DNA from: Pyropia yezoensis
Lineage: Eukaryota > Rhodophyta > Bangiophyceae > Bangiales > Bangiaceae
Direction: 5' to 3'
DNA: 64,000 nt
NCBI GenBank assembly: GCA_009829735.1
Contig: CM020618.1
Location: 22,863,346-22,927,345, forward strand
In this document: one piece after another, positions 34,691-45,495 of the stretch
Position numbering within the stretch: the stretch's first letter is position 1
How the letters are laid out: every line of letters begins with the position of its first letter
Made by a program: the position numbers and the translations under genes
The notes under the pieces: model-generated
What the model was told of the DNA's origin: nothing
The model's input: the letters and a program-made list of their open reading frames with translations, nothing else
Database searches by the model: none

Positions 34691-34931
34691 GGGACGTGCA
34701 TGGGCCCTTTTTCTGTTTCAGAAATGGTCGACCGTAAACACCGGTGGCTGGACACCGCTGTGGCTGGTGACGGTGCCCTTTCGACCACGTTGGCCGACAA
34801 TTGCCCACGGTCCCAATTAATGTGCCGACGGAGGGGGGCTAGGATAGGGGCCTGCACGGGGGCCAAGGTGCTCGCTTATGAGGCGCTGTGCAACGAGCGC
34901 GCTCGGCTGTGGAGCTCTGAGAGCGCAGGAG

Positions 34932-34974
34932 CAACCCACCCCTCCCTGCAATCTACTGGGTGGGGTTTGTTTGC
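34932..34974 (-). repeat. Dispersed about 42-bp repeat, copy 2 (inverted relative to 21936-21977)
   Basis: The reverse complement matches copy 1 apart from one base gap and one substitution. It is flanked locally by a direct repeat of a GCTCTGAGAGC-type sequence (about 34914 and 34996), hinting at a small element end. Confidence 0.65.
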
Positions 34975-36131
34975 CCTTCCTACATGAGAGCGGCGGGCTC
35001 TGAGAGCCAAGGCCCGAGCGCTGAGAAGCCAGAACGGGGGTACCCCCGCTGCTTTTGCAGAGGGTGGTGATGATTCTCGCATACAACATGAATCGCCGTC
35101 AGTGACGACGTCGGCGGTCGCAGAGCCAAATCACAGCCGTGCAATGCCCAGGGCCCTGGCATGGAAATTTGGTGGGCACGCTCTCGGGCAATTGAGACAC
35201 GCCATGGCGCCGTCCACCGCGCCTCGTTTCGCGCGCGTCGGCAGATCTGGGGTGCCGCGTCGCCAGCATCCGTTACCGCGGTGGATCGTCACTCCCGGGT
35301 GGCGCGCTTCTTGTCCCGCCACGTTTTTACGCGCTTTAGCGCGCCACGCCCCGGTGCCTGCCGTTATGCTCCTCTTCCACATGGGTCGTGGCAGTGGTCG
35401 ATGCCGTAGCAGTGGTCGCGGCCGCCCGCGCCGGCGATTGCTATTGCCGCGGTCGGCACCACCGGCGCCGCGGCGTCGTGGCACGTCGCTGCGCTGCGGC
35501 CAATCGTCGCCGCGGCTGCTTCCTCCCGCTCCCCATCTTCCCACGTGCTGTCGCGCAGTTGAGTCGCTCCCGCTGGCGGTGGCTGGCGCAAGCAACGCTA
35601 TTGCTACGCTTCCGTCGGCGGCGGCTGGCACGCACCGCCGTCGTTGAGACGGTTGCCGCCGCGGTTACTGGCGGCTGTCCCTGCAGGCGCTGGCGCCTGC
35701 CGCCATGGCTGCCACCCCTCCCACCTCCTCGTCTCAACTACATGTGCACGGCCGCAGTGCTCCACTTGGCCATTGCTGCGGTGCGCGAACGCGGTTTCTG
35801 CAGCCCAGCGCCGGTCCAGGTGCAGGCGCACGCCGCTGCAGCTGCCACGGCGCGGCGCCGCAGCTGCTACGGAGCGACGCCGCCGCTCATCTCTTTCTCG
35901 CCGCCGCGGCTGCTGCTGCGCGTTGCTGCAGCTGGTGGCGCTTGTCTTCGCGGCTGCTCCCCCCCCCCTCCCTTTTCGTGGCCGCGTGCGAGCCATTGCT
36001 TTGCTCGTTTCTCTGTTACTGGCGCGCGCGCCGCCGCGGCTAGCGCACGCAGCCGGTGCTTCTGCTGCTCGCTGCCGACATTGTTAGCGGTCGTCGCCGC
36101 AGCAGGCTATCTCCAGCGCTCCCTGTTGTGA
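34975..36131. other. Non-coding G+C-rich stretch
   Basis: Degenerate GCC/GCT repeats with many short ORFs, none recognisable. It becomes more mixed toward 36100. Confidence 0.4.
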
Positions 36132-36415
36132 ATGGTGACCCGCCTGTACTTTTGTCTCAGCAGTGGCTCCTGCCGTGCGATGCCGCCGTCACCACAGCTG
36201 GCACCGCGGTCGCTGCCTGGTGCCGTTGCGGTTCCGCCCCTTGTCGATACCAATGCTGTTGATGCAGTCGGTGAAGCCGTGACGTTAGTGGCTTTGCCTG
36301 CAGGACGTTCAATTTTCCCGACCACCATTGATGCGGATCACTACCTCTGTTGCTCTCCTCCCTCGGTCTCGGTCCTTGGCAACACTCTGCGAGTGCCGCC
36401 ATTTCTGGCGCCCCG
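36132..36415 (+). pseudogene. Possible ORF of unknown function cut by the Gypsy insertion
   Basis: From ATG 36132 a frame runs into the left Gypsy LTR (VDAVGEAVTLVALPAGRS, DADHYLCCSPPSVSVLGNTL). Conceptually removing the element, its 5' part would continue in an open frame on the far side (about 46072-46260). No family recognised; openness by chance is possible. Confidence 0.2.
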
Positions 36416-36986
36416 TGTGGTATAAAACTCGATCCTCTCAGACACGTGTCAATATCCCTCGGGGGAAAGGGACAGGTAACACAGAAAGGGGAACTACGAG
36501 AGTGGTATGCCTGTTGCCTCACGTGCCTGCTCGCAGAGCAAACAGATACGCACGGTAGTGCACACGGGGAAGAGGAAAGCAAACGCGCAGTTGTCTTTTT
36601 CCTGAGGGCGCGGGCCAAGGGCGCCTCGCTGTCCCTCTTAGCGTGCATCTGGGGGAGCCTCGGCACGTTGGCCAGGTAGCCCCCCCATGCCCCGGAGTGG
36701 CCCCGACCCGAGTTTAACCTCGTCAGGTCGGGGGCCACTACCACTACTAATTCTATTCCCACTCACTAATCTCACACTCACATTCTCTCAAATCAAGTCC
36801 CTCACAAGTAGGCAAAAACCCATCAGAAATCCCTCTCTCACGTGTGGATAGCGTAGTCCACCGCATCCCAGTGCCGGGCACGGGCCACGGCCGCCAACCA
36901 TCACCACACGGCGGGCGTGTTCTGGCACCTGGTGCCCTCTGGTTGCAGTCCCGGGTCGGCGCCAAGTCGGGGCCAGGGATGCTACA
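36416..36986 (-). repeat. 3' LTR of the Gypsy element (left copy)
   Basis: 571 bp with TG..CA ends. It differs from the right copy at TATAAAA versus TATAAAT (start) and GGTAGCC versus GGTCGCC (middle). The plus-strand TATAAAA at 36421-36427 faces the opposite-strand ORF. Confidence 0.93.
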
Positions 36987-37000
36987 TAGCTCCCTCCCTA
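36987..37000 (-). promoter_or_regulatory. Polypurine tract of the Gypsy element
   Basis: On the minus strand AGGGAGGGAGCTA directly precedes the 3' LTR. This, with the primer site at the other end, fixes the element's orientation as minus. Confidence 0.6.
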
Positions 37001-37175
37001 GTCCGGCACGTCCTCAGGCCGAACCAGGTGCCACCGTGCACAGCCTCGAGCACGTCCACACCTGTGCCGAGGTCGAGCGTCTTCACCCCGGTCACGATCA
37101 CCTGCTCCGATTCTGTCCCCCCCCCTTTCTCCTTCACCTTGGCCCTCTGGTTCCCCCCCCCGGATTCTGGACGTC

Positions 37176-39293
37176 ATGTCCAGTTCCGAGATCCAAGCTG
37201 GGCCCGTGGTTCCGGCGGCGAGTGTTGCGGAGGAGAACTCGGGTAGTCGCGCCCCCCTCCTGCCTCCGGTTCCTCGGGTGTCGGTGCCGGCGCCGGTCGC
37301 CACGGCGGGGACGGCTCGGGTTCCCCCGGCTTCTGCGTTGCTCCCGGTCGAGACCCCCCCGGTGGGTCTCCCGGAGATGCTTCTTTGGCAGGATCCTCTG
37401 GCGGGCCGACGCTACTCCACGGTGGTCGGCAACGCTAGCGCGGCCCAGTGCCAACAGGATTGCTTGGACATCTGGCGCAAAGAACTCCAGCGCGGGGTCT
37501 CGACCGAGATGGACAAGACTCGTCTTCATGCGGCGGACCAGATGAGCCTGGCACAAGACCGCTCCCAGAGCTTCTCGGGTTCCTCTTGGGTTGCTCGCCT
37601 GGAAGATCTCCCCTTCGCGCTGGTACTGGATCTACCCTTGACCGAGCGTCGTGTGTCTGCTTCCGTTCTCCGGTGGCCAGAGGAGGAAGGGTACGTCCAT
37701 CGGGCACTCAAGGTTTGGGACGAGGCGCTCAAGGGGTCGGGGAGCTTGAACTGCGATCCCCGTCCGAGCACGGTCGCTCTGGAGCCGCCTTTCCTGACCC
37801 GGAAATACTCCAAGTTGTCGCCGGCGCGGGAGCAAGGCGAGCGACGCGGCCGCCAGCGTGACATCATTGTGAGCTGCAACCATCAGGAGTTCTGGAAGCT
37901 GGACAAGGCCAACCGGGCGGCGTACTACCCCAAGGTCATCCCGCTGCAGCAGGAAATCGATATCCCCGTCGGGTTTGCTCCATCCAGCATCCCCTTCACC
38001 TGGTACATCTTGGACGCCTTGACCCAGGCGTCGATCAAGGGCTTCTTTCACTCGATCCCGTACATGATGTATACCTCTGAGTTGACGGTCTTGGCGGCCA
38101 ACCACTGGCTCCACGAGGTCTTAGTGTCCAACCGGCTTTGGTTCCTCCCCGACCTCCTGATGGTCTGGATCGTTGACAAGTTGACCGTCGACTTCCTGTG
38201 CAGCCAGGACGAGGAGAACAAGGAGCTCTTCCAGGCGATGATCGACTTCCGGCGTCGTCTGCCGGTGCAGGACCGGAGCTTCTTTAACGCGATCGCCGAC
38301 CAGAACAGCCCGCGTCGGGATGGCCCCGGTTGGGTGCAGGTGGTCTACAAGTCTTCTCCGGCCAAGGTGCAGCTGGCGACGCCGCTTCCGGCGTGGCCGC
38401 AGCTAGGCAGCTTTCCTGCCCCGGTCGCCCTCGATCTCCTGCCAACTGGAAAGCCGGTGTAAGAGTCGGGATGGGCCCCGGCGGTCGGTCGGGCGTCTGC
38501 GGCGGCTCCGCTTGCTCCTGTTGTACCTGTCGCCCCGGTGGCTTCGCCTGGGCCGTCGCCGGCGCATTTGCGTTCTGCTCCGTCTGTGCCGGTGCTTCGA
38601 GCTCCTCCGGCACCGCGCTTGTCTGCCGCGAGTCTCGGCGTGGCCGTGCGGTCGCCGACTACTCCGGCCGTTCTGCCTCGGGCGCCTTCTTCAAACGTCG
38701 GCGGCCCTGTGCTTCCTCTTGAGTTGGGGACTCCTGTTTCCGGGGCTGTTGTGGAACGTCCGGTAGTGGCGTCCTCGGGGCGATTCGAGATCCCGGCGCC
38801 GACTCTACGCCTTACCCGCTTTCGGCTGCCTGACTGGTACCTGAACCAAGGTGGCCCGACATGCAACCAGTACGACGTCGGTATGATTGAAGACCAGCTG
38901 GGTCGTCTTCCGGAGCAGGTTGAAGGCGTCGGGTCTTCCCTGGTGCTGGGTACTTACGCCAGCGTCTTGAACAACGTGGTTGACCGGGTGTTTGCTTGCG
39001 CGGACAGCGGCCAGATGTCGGACAGCCCGGTGGTTGGCGAACTCCTGGCGACTTTGACGCGGCATGGCTTGGCCCAGCAGTGGTCAGAGACCTTTACTGG
39101 CTTCCAGGGGCGCCGACAGGCATATCTGGATGAGCGGGAGCGCCCGGCAACTACCGGTACTACTCCGATGGCGTCATGCCTGGAAGCGCCGCGCCCACCG
39201 CACTACGTCATCCCGCCTTCCTCCGGTTCCCGTCGTGCCGCGGAGGCAGCGCTGGAGGACGCTCCCGCGGCGCAGCGTCCGCGCCAGGAGTAG
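37176..39293 (+). pseudogene. Opposite-strand ORF of the Gypsy chromovirus (unknown protein, one internal TAA)
   Basis: The frame opens at ATG 37176 after a pyrimidine-rich leader and runs 705 codons with a single TAA at 38460-38462 (KPV*ESGW). It lies between the 3' LTR and pol and is transcribed toward pol; its stop is about 146 bp from the end of pol. The first part has a Pro/Ala-rich N-terminus, then a globular-looking region (WRKELQRGVSTEMDKTRLHA, FTWYILDALTQASIKGFF, WFLPDLLMVWIVDKLTVDFL); the second has RFEIPAPTLRLTRFRLPDWY and a helical region ending HGLAQQWSETFTGF. It matches no family I know: not envelope-like (no signal peptide or membrane anchor seen), not gag, not a second integrase. 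High third-position G/C suggests real coding. Plant Tat-lineage Gypsy elements are known to carry antisense ORFs in this position; a chromovirus with one is unusual. Confidence 0.6.
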
Positions 39294-39438
39294 TACTTGG
39301 AGGCAAGGGGGGTGAGAGTCTTGGGAGAAGCGAGGAGAGAAGAGGCGGAGAGAAGGGTTGCTCGAGCGGGTGCTTGTTTTTCTTGATTGTTCCATGCTTG
39401 CATTGCGTGTTTTCCTTGATATACCCGTTCCCTTCTTC

Positions 39439-42400
39439 TCAATCCTCTTGTTCCGCGTCCGTTGCGGGTGAGCTCGGCTCGTCTCGAGGGTCTTCATCAG
39501 CCCCGTCCTCCTGGTCCTCCTCCGAGTCCGATTCCAGGATCTTGCCGGCTTTGGCCACTGGAGTGCCCTCAATCCCGTTCCGTCGCATGTAGGCGCAGAC
39601 GTCCGCGATGGGGAACCGGTTTGAGGGTTCCTAGGTATCATCTGCCGGGTTAAAACCGAACCAGCGTACTCGCAGGTACAAGCGCCCGTCTCTCCAGGCG
39701 TGGTCGACAAACTTGACGTAGACATATTCTCGGCCTTCTTCTTGGGATAGCCTGGGTACCGCGGCCCGCTTGCGCCGGGTCAAGTCCCGTTTGCTTGGCG
39801 GTGGAGCTCGGGTGACATGATCGCTGCTCACCCGGTACGGGGAGCCATCCACGTCTAGAAGAAAGGTCCAGCCATCCGTATTCAGGATCTCTTAAGGTCC
39901 ATCCGTCTTAGAGTCCAGCCTCCTCCGGGTCTTGCTATGGTTGTCCACAAAAACCCAGTCGCCACCACCCAGCTCCTTGTTCTTTTCCCGGAATCCCTTG
40001 TCATAGTCCCGCTTGTATCGTTCCTGGGTCTTTGAGATTGACTCCTTGACTCTGGGGAGCAGGAGCGTCAGTTGTTCCAGGAACTCATCCTTGGCCTTGG
40101 GACCTGACTTCAGTGCAGGCTGGAGACCGTCTGGTATTCTTTCCAGGGAGAAGTTGGTCAACCTCCTTGGGGTGACAAAGTCGAGTGGAGCGACTTCCGT
40201 TGTCCGGTGAACTCAGGAGTTGTTGGCTAGAGTAAGGACAGCCAGGAGCTCGTCCCAGTCTTCTTGGTGCTCCTCCACGTAGTGCCGTAGCATGTCCACT
40301 AGGGTCCGGTTGAATCGTTCCACCTGGCCGTTCGTTTGCGGGTGGTACGTCGGGGTGAACAAGTTCTTGATACTCATCAGGTCACAGACTCCTTGGACGA
40401 ACAGGGATGCAAACTGGGGGCCATTGTCTGTTAAGACGGAGTCTGGAAGGCCGTAGGCAGCTATCCAGTACTCGCGGAAGGCTGACGTGACATCCAGAGC
40501 CGTAATGGTCCTCAGCGGGATCGCTTGAGTGAACTTGGAGAACCGGTCACAAATGATGAGCAGGTATATATTGCCGCTGGATGTTTCAGGTAGGGGCCCC
40601 AGGATGTCCATGCTTAAGCTTGCAAAGGGCTCCGCCGCAGGGAATAGGCGTAGCTTGGAAGTCTTCTTCCTCTGGGACAACCGGTTCCTTGCACAAGAAA
40701 CACAAGCCTCCAGGTGCTTATGGACGTCGCTGGCCATGGTTTCCCAGTAGTAATGTCGTCGCATTGAAGCATACATCCGATTGATACCAGGATGTCCGGC
40801 CTGGGGATACGAGTGCTCCAGGCGTAGGATGTCAGCTCGTAGACTTCGGGGTACGTAGACTTGAGTTGCCCCATCGAAGGGTGACACCCGTACCAGGAGT
40901 CCGTCTGTAGACTCGGAGAAGCGACTGTTCCGGTTCAGGCCCATTTGGTGGCGAAGCTCCAAGCATTGAGGATCCGTCAGTTGTGCTTCCAGCATCCGGT
41001 GTATGGTTACCGGTTGATGAGCTTCGGGTGTCTCATACCGGGGAGCATGCCAGCCACGTCCGACATTCGGGAGGATGAAACAAGGTATTTCCTCCGGGAT
41101 AGGACCGGTGTCGGCTGCAGGAGTCTCCAGCCGGGACACGGTGTCGGCGCAGTGGTGCTCCCTCCCTGCTCTGGTGCACACCTTGTACTTGAATTCTGAA
41201 AGGCGTAGGCGCCACCGGGCAGCCCTTCCTTGGCTGCTGTCCATACATAGCAGCCACCTTAGGCTGGCGTGGTCCGTCCGGATGAGGAACTCTTGTCCTT
41301 CAAGATAAGGACGTAACAGGAAGCAAGCCCACACGACCGCCAAGCACTCGCGCTCCGTTGTGGAATAATTTTTCTCGGCTGGAGTCAGGACGCGACTGTA
41401 GTAGCCTATCGGGAGGAAGTGCCCATCAGGTTGCTGCTGGAGTAGAGAGCACCCCACATGGACGCCACAGGCATCAGTCTCCAGGAAAAACTGGCCCTCC
41501 CGCTTGGGTAACGCCAGTACTGGAGTGGTGGTCAGGCGCTTGTTGAGCTCTTCGAAGGCCGCGGTCTGCTTCTCGTCAAGCACCGGGAGCTGTGCGGGGA
41601 GCTTCTTGCTGGTGAGCTTGGTCAATGGCCGGGCAATCAGGGCATAGTCCCTTACGAACCGGCGGTAGACGTTGCACATACCCAGGTAGCTCTTGAGTTC
41701 CGTCTGGGTCTTAGGTTGCCGTGTATGCCGGAGGGCCTTGATGTTCTTCTCATTGACCCGGAGCTCCCCCCGACTCAGCACGTGTCCCAGGTACTCCACC
41801 TCAGTCTCAAACAGGTGGCACTTCTCGGCCTTCAGGGTAACTCCAGCCTTGGACAGGAGAGCCATGACCTCTCGAAGGTGCTCCAGGTGGTCCGCCGGGG
41901 TCTTGGAGAAAACGATAATATCGTCCAGGTAGACCAAACATGTTCTACACCTTAGCCCCGACAGGATGATGTCGATGGCTCTCTGGAAGGTTGCCGGAGC
42001 ATTGGTGAGACCAAAAGGAAGACGCTTGCACCGGAATAGTCCCAGGTGGCACGTCAAGGTAGTCTTGTCCTTGTCCACGTCAGCCAGAGGGATCTGCCAG
42101 GAACCGGCAGTACAATCCAGCGTCGAGAAGAGGGTGGCATCACCAAGAAAGTCGATGCAATCATCCTTCCGGGGTATCGGATATACATCCTTGACGGTCA
42201 TCTCGTACAGGCGCCTGTAGTCACGGCAGAAACGGAAGTGATCGCCAGGTTTCGGGACGACTACCACCGGGAAGGCCCACTCGCCATCAGACGGCTCCAT
42301 AACATCCATCTTGAGCATCTTGTTATCCTGCTTCTCAATCTCATCCCGGCGATGAGGTCCAGCCCGGTATGGTTGCAGGTGCACTGGCTTAGCCTCTGGC

Positions 42401-43683
42401 TTGAGTTGAATCCGGTGTAGAGTGGCGTCCATCTTGCCCAGCTCTCCAGACCACAGGTGCCGATATTCCTGGAGAAGCTTCTCCAGGGCCTCCTTCAAGT
42501 CGGGAGGGACATTTTCTTGGTTGACCTTCGGCATCTCGGATGGTGCTTGATCAGGCTTCGGGGTGACGCTGCTATCCTGCTCTTGCCTCGGAGGTACGTC
42601 TAAGGCCGTTAAGTTGAATGCCAGTTCTTGCTGGAGGTTCAAGAGGTCTTCCTTGCTCATAGCACGGGCGGACCCCCGGTAAGGCTCTGCTGTACCAACT
42701 CGGGTGCCTTTGGCGAGGGTTATTGGCTTCCGGCTCACGTTGACGATCAGCACCGAGAACGGGGTGTGCCCTTCTACCTCCTTGTGATGTCCATGGGCCA
42801 AGTACAACCGGTGTTTCGCCAGAAATTCCTTACGTCCGTAGATCAGGCATTGACCTGCAGTCCGGGTCCTTACTTGAACCTTGGTCTCCGAGCGAGGAGG
42901 TAGGAGCACCGGTTTGAAGAGGGTCAAGGTAGAGGGTGGGATGCGTTCCTTCTTGTTCTTGACTACACGAACGTTGGCGTCCAGATGCTCCAACACCGGT
43001 GACACAAACCCATGGTTGAACTGCACCTTTCCTTCTCCGGGCAGGATACTCTTGACATGCTGCTTCTGGAAGTCCCAGCCTACGATAAGGGGGACTGATA
43101 GGGTCTTGACTACTAGAAAGGGAAAAAGCATTGGTTCATTGTTGACATAGATGGCGACGGGAAGACGTCCGAGCGGTCGTAGGGTTTGACCTGAAGCGTC
43201 GACAATATGGGTCCGGGTAGGCGCTCTCCAGGCATGTCGGCGCCAGCCCGAAGGTAGCAGGTTTTCAGTAATGACGCTTGGTCCGGCTCCCGTATCAACG
43301 ACCGGAGTAACAGCTTGGGGGAGGCCATCCCCCACACGCATACGAGCATTGATCTTGAGGTTTTTCTTACGCAGGACAAGCAAGGTCCCCTTGAACAAAC
43401 AGGGTGTCCATGCGGCTACCAGGTGAGCAGGTAACTGCCGTCCTTTCTCCCGGCACGCAAGGGGAGAACGGGTAGAAGTACCATGCCGTCGGAGATTCGG
43501 GAAGACACTTGGGGAGAGCGCCTGCCCTACTCGTCTCCTGGGTCCGAGGAGTCCCTAGAGGTTTCGGCCTCCAGGTCAAAGTCCGTAGGAGCTTCCCTGG
43601 CCAGAGCCTCTGTGATGCTCTGCAAGGTTGCCACCCGGATTGCGTGAACCTGTGCCTTGTCCATCTTGGAGGGTGCTCGCCGG
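39439..43683 (-). pseudogene. Gypsy pol: protease, reverse transcriptase, RNase H, integrase, chromodomain
   Basis: One frame, in the -1 phase relative to gag/nucleocapsid and overlapping it by about 157 bp. Order: protease VVDTGAGPSVI (about 43300), reverse transcriptase with YLDDIIVF (about 41915-41935), RNase H FFLETDACGVHVG and RTDHASLRWLL, integrase zinc domain (HSYPQAGHPG...CVSCARN), core D (SMDILGP), D (VLTDNGPQF, about 40424-40443), E (TNGQVERFNR, about 40309-40336), then a chromodomain (YVKFVDHAWRDGRLYLRVRW) and acidic tail ending at 39439. Three stops break the frame: TGA 40215-40213 (ANNS*VHRTT, likely CGA), TAA 39894-39892 (likely CAA) and TAG 39633-39631 in DDT*EPSNRF, where chromodomains have the conserved Trp (TGG to TAG). 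The catalytic residues of protease, reverse transcriptase and integrase are all present. Confidence 0.9.
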
Positions 43684-43991
43684 TCAGCCCAGTTGACGGG
43701 CTTTGCAAACACCAGTCCTTGACGCTTGAGTTTCTCCTGGAGATCCTTGGGAATGGTCGGGCACTGGTAGGACATGTGGTCCTCCTTCTGGCACAGCCAG
43801 AAAGACCGGAACCGCTGGTTCTTGACCTGCTCGGGGGCGACCAGGGAAGGTTGCTCCTTTGAAACGAAGCCGCCTCACTTGTCCCCTGACCCTACGGGTG
43901 AGGCCTCGCCAACTGCGAGTACCGGTACAGGGCTATCACCTCCCTTATACTTGTGGGGTCCGGGACGAACTCGCGACATCGGCTTGGGAGT
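43527..43991 (-). pseudogene. Nucleocapsid segment downstream of gag, degenerate zinc knuckle
   Basis: Same frame as gag but after its TAA. It holds another stop (TGA 43877-43875) and then VKNQRFRSFWLCQKEDHMSY followed by QCP. A CCHC knuckle would be CxxCx4Hx4C; here the first Cys position is Phe (TTC versus TGC), so zinc binding is doubtful. The pol frame starts within this segment in the -1 phase; no canonical slippery heptamer was found. Confidence 0.65.
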
Positions 43992-45287
43992 TTATACCAT
44001 GGGAGCTTGGAGGGCCTTGGCTTGCCGGTACTTGCCCTGGGTGTAGGCCATCAACTGCTGGAAGGTATGCTCTTGATGTTCCTGGTTGTAGTTCTCCGCA
44101 TCCACTTGAAGATATTCAGGAAGCCCTTCCGAGAAGATCATCTTGAGCCTGTCCTCAGGGTAAACGTTGCCACAAGCCTCGCGCATCTCCCGGACACTAC
44201 GGGCGAAGGCCTCTGGAGTCTCTTGTCTCTCCATGGCTGCCCGGTTCAGCCTGCCGACTTCCTTACGCAGGGAGTCCGCGTCAGCGTAGTTGGACAGGAG
44301 CCAGTTGACCGCCTCCGGATAACTCCCAACGGTACGCCCGACAATGTGTCCGGCAGAGTCTGGTAGAACCTGTGCAAAACGCTGTTCCGCTGCTCCGGTC
44401 ATGAAGTTAACCAGGAGGTAGAGAGCCTTGCCTTCGGACACACCGTTGTCGTTGCATGCCTTGACAAACCGGTGCAGGAAGAAAACGATAAGCGCCGGTC
44501 TCTTCCCGGAAAACTTAGGATGTCCCCCGAAGCTCGGCTGCATTCGCCGGTTCAGGGATGCCATCTTCTTGGCCATCTTCCGGGTGTAACCTTGGTCTTG
44601 GTTCTCCAGCCGGTAGTTACCCCAATACGTGACCTTGTTCAGGGTGGCATCTCCCACTTGGTGGGCAGGGAAGTCAAACTCGACTAGCCTGCGCCGGGTG
44701 GGACCAGGAGATGCGTCCCAGTCATATCCCTCCTCAGAGCTGGAGGAACTGGTCTCGCTGGTGCTAGAGCGACGGCGACGACGCCGATGCCTCCGGCTGC
44801 TCCGGTAACCGGTCTTAGAGCTCCCCGCCCCATAGGATGCAAGGGGAGGAAAAGCTTGGCCGGTCCCAAGAGTCGAGTTCTCAGGGAGACCCGTAGAACC
44901 AGTTACAGCGGTGCCTCTGGCACTGCTAGTGCCCACAAGAAGAGGTGTATACACCCACCTGCCGTGTGTGGGTCCAGGGGTAAACACACCAGGGGCTATC
45001 CCTGGAGGTTGAGGAGTAGAACCGACAGGAGGGAGACGTCTGCTGCGATCGGACTCAAACGCCGTTGACCCCGGGGTGGCTCCCACAGGAAGGACAGCCG
45101 GAGGAACGGGAGCAGGAGTTACTTGGCCGCCTGTAGACTCCAGTCCGCTACCGGATGTCACACCCAGGTCTGCTTTGCCCGTAGGGAGAACGCCGGGCTG
45201 GGCACCGTCCCCCGTGGTGACCAGGGATGCGTCAAGGGACGCGGGGTCTACCCCTTCGGGCACAGTCGTGCCACGGAGGGTAGCCAT
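43992..45287 (-). CDS. Gypsy gag (capsid) protein, 431 aa
   Basis: Start at ATG 45287 (MATLRGTTVPEG), about 210 bp inside the 5' LTR. Pro/Ser/Gly-rich N-terminal half with an Arg-rich patch (SSRRHRRRRRRSSTSETSSS), then a retrotransposon gag domain: FSGKRPALIVFFLHRF, KALYLLVNFMTGAAEQRFAQ, YPEAVNWLLSNYADADSLRK, PEAFARSVREMREACGNVYP. It ends at TAA 43994-43992; sequence in the same frame beyond it encodes the nucleocapsid, so the stop may be a mutation (CAA to TAA) rather than the true gag end. Confidence 0.8.
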   Translation of the reverse strand: MATLRGTTVPEGVDPASLDASLVTTGDGAQPGVLPTGKADLGVTSGSGLESTGGQVTPAPVPPAVLPVGATPGSTAFESDRSRRLPPVGSTPQPPGIAPGVFTPGPTHGRWVYTPLLVGTSSARGTAVTGSTGLPENSTLGTGQAFPPLASYGAGSSKTGYRSSRRHRRRRRRSSTSETSSSSSEEGYDWDASPGPTRRRLVEFDFPAHQVGDATLNKVTYWGNYRLENQDQGYTRKMAKKMASLNRRMQPSFGGHPKFSGKRPALIVFFLHRFVKACNDNGVSEGKALYLLVNFMTGAAEQRFAQVLPDSAGHIVGRTVGSYPEAVNWLLSNYADADSLRKEVGRLNRAAMERQETPEAFARSVREMREACGNVYPEDRLKMIFSEGLPEYLQVDAENYNQEHQEHTFQQLMAYTQGKYRQAKALQAPMV

Positions 45288-45479
45288 GTTGGTCTCTTGA
45301 CAGCCACAGTCCAGTTGCCTGTGTGTCCAAAGATAGCAAGACCACAAGAGAAGGGTTGGAGAGCCAGGAATGGGATTCCCGTGATCGGGTGTAAATAATT
45401 CCCAAACCACAGAAAAAGACAGAACAGGAACAACCCAACCGCTGCTCCCAAATGTCTCTTCTCAAACACTCCTTCCCCT

Positions 45480-45491
45480 GCTGCTCCACCA
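45480..45491 (-). promoter_or_regulatory. Primer-binding site of the Gypsy element
   Basis: Minus strand TGGTGGAGCAGC, 4 bases inside the 5' LTR, complementary to a tRNA 3' end of the form ...GCTGCTCCACCA. Which tRNA is meant cannot be decided from the window. Confidence 0.6.
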
Positions 45492-45495
45492 AATA

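Noticed and set aside
32783..34820. ORFs of 400-600 codons on both strands
   Set aside because: Simple GGC repeat translated in different frames; no gene-like composition or motif.
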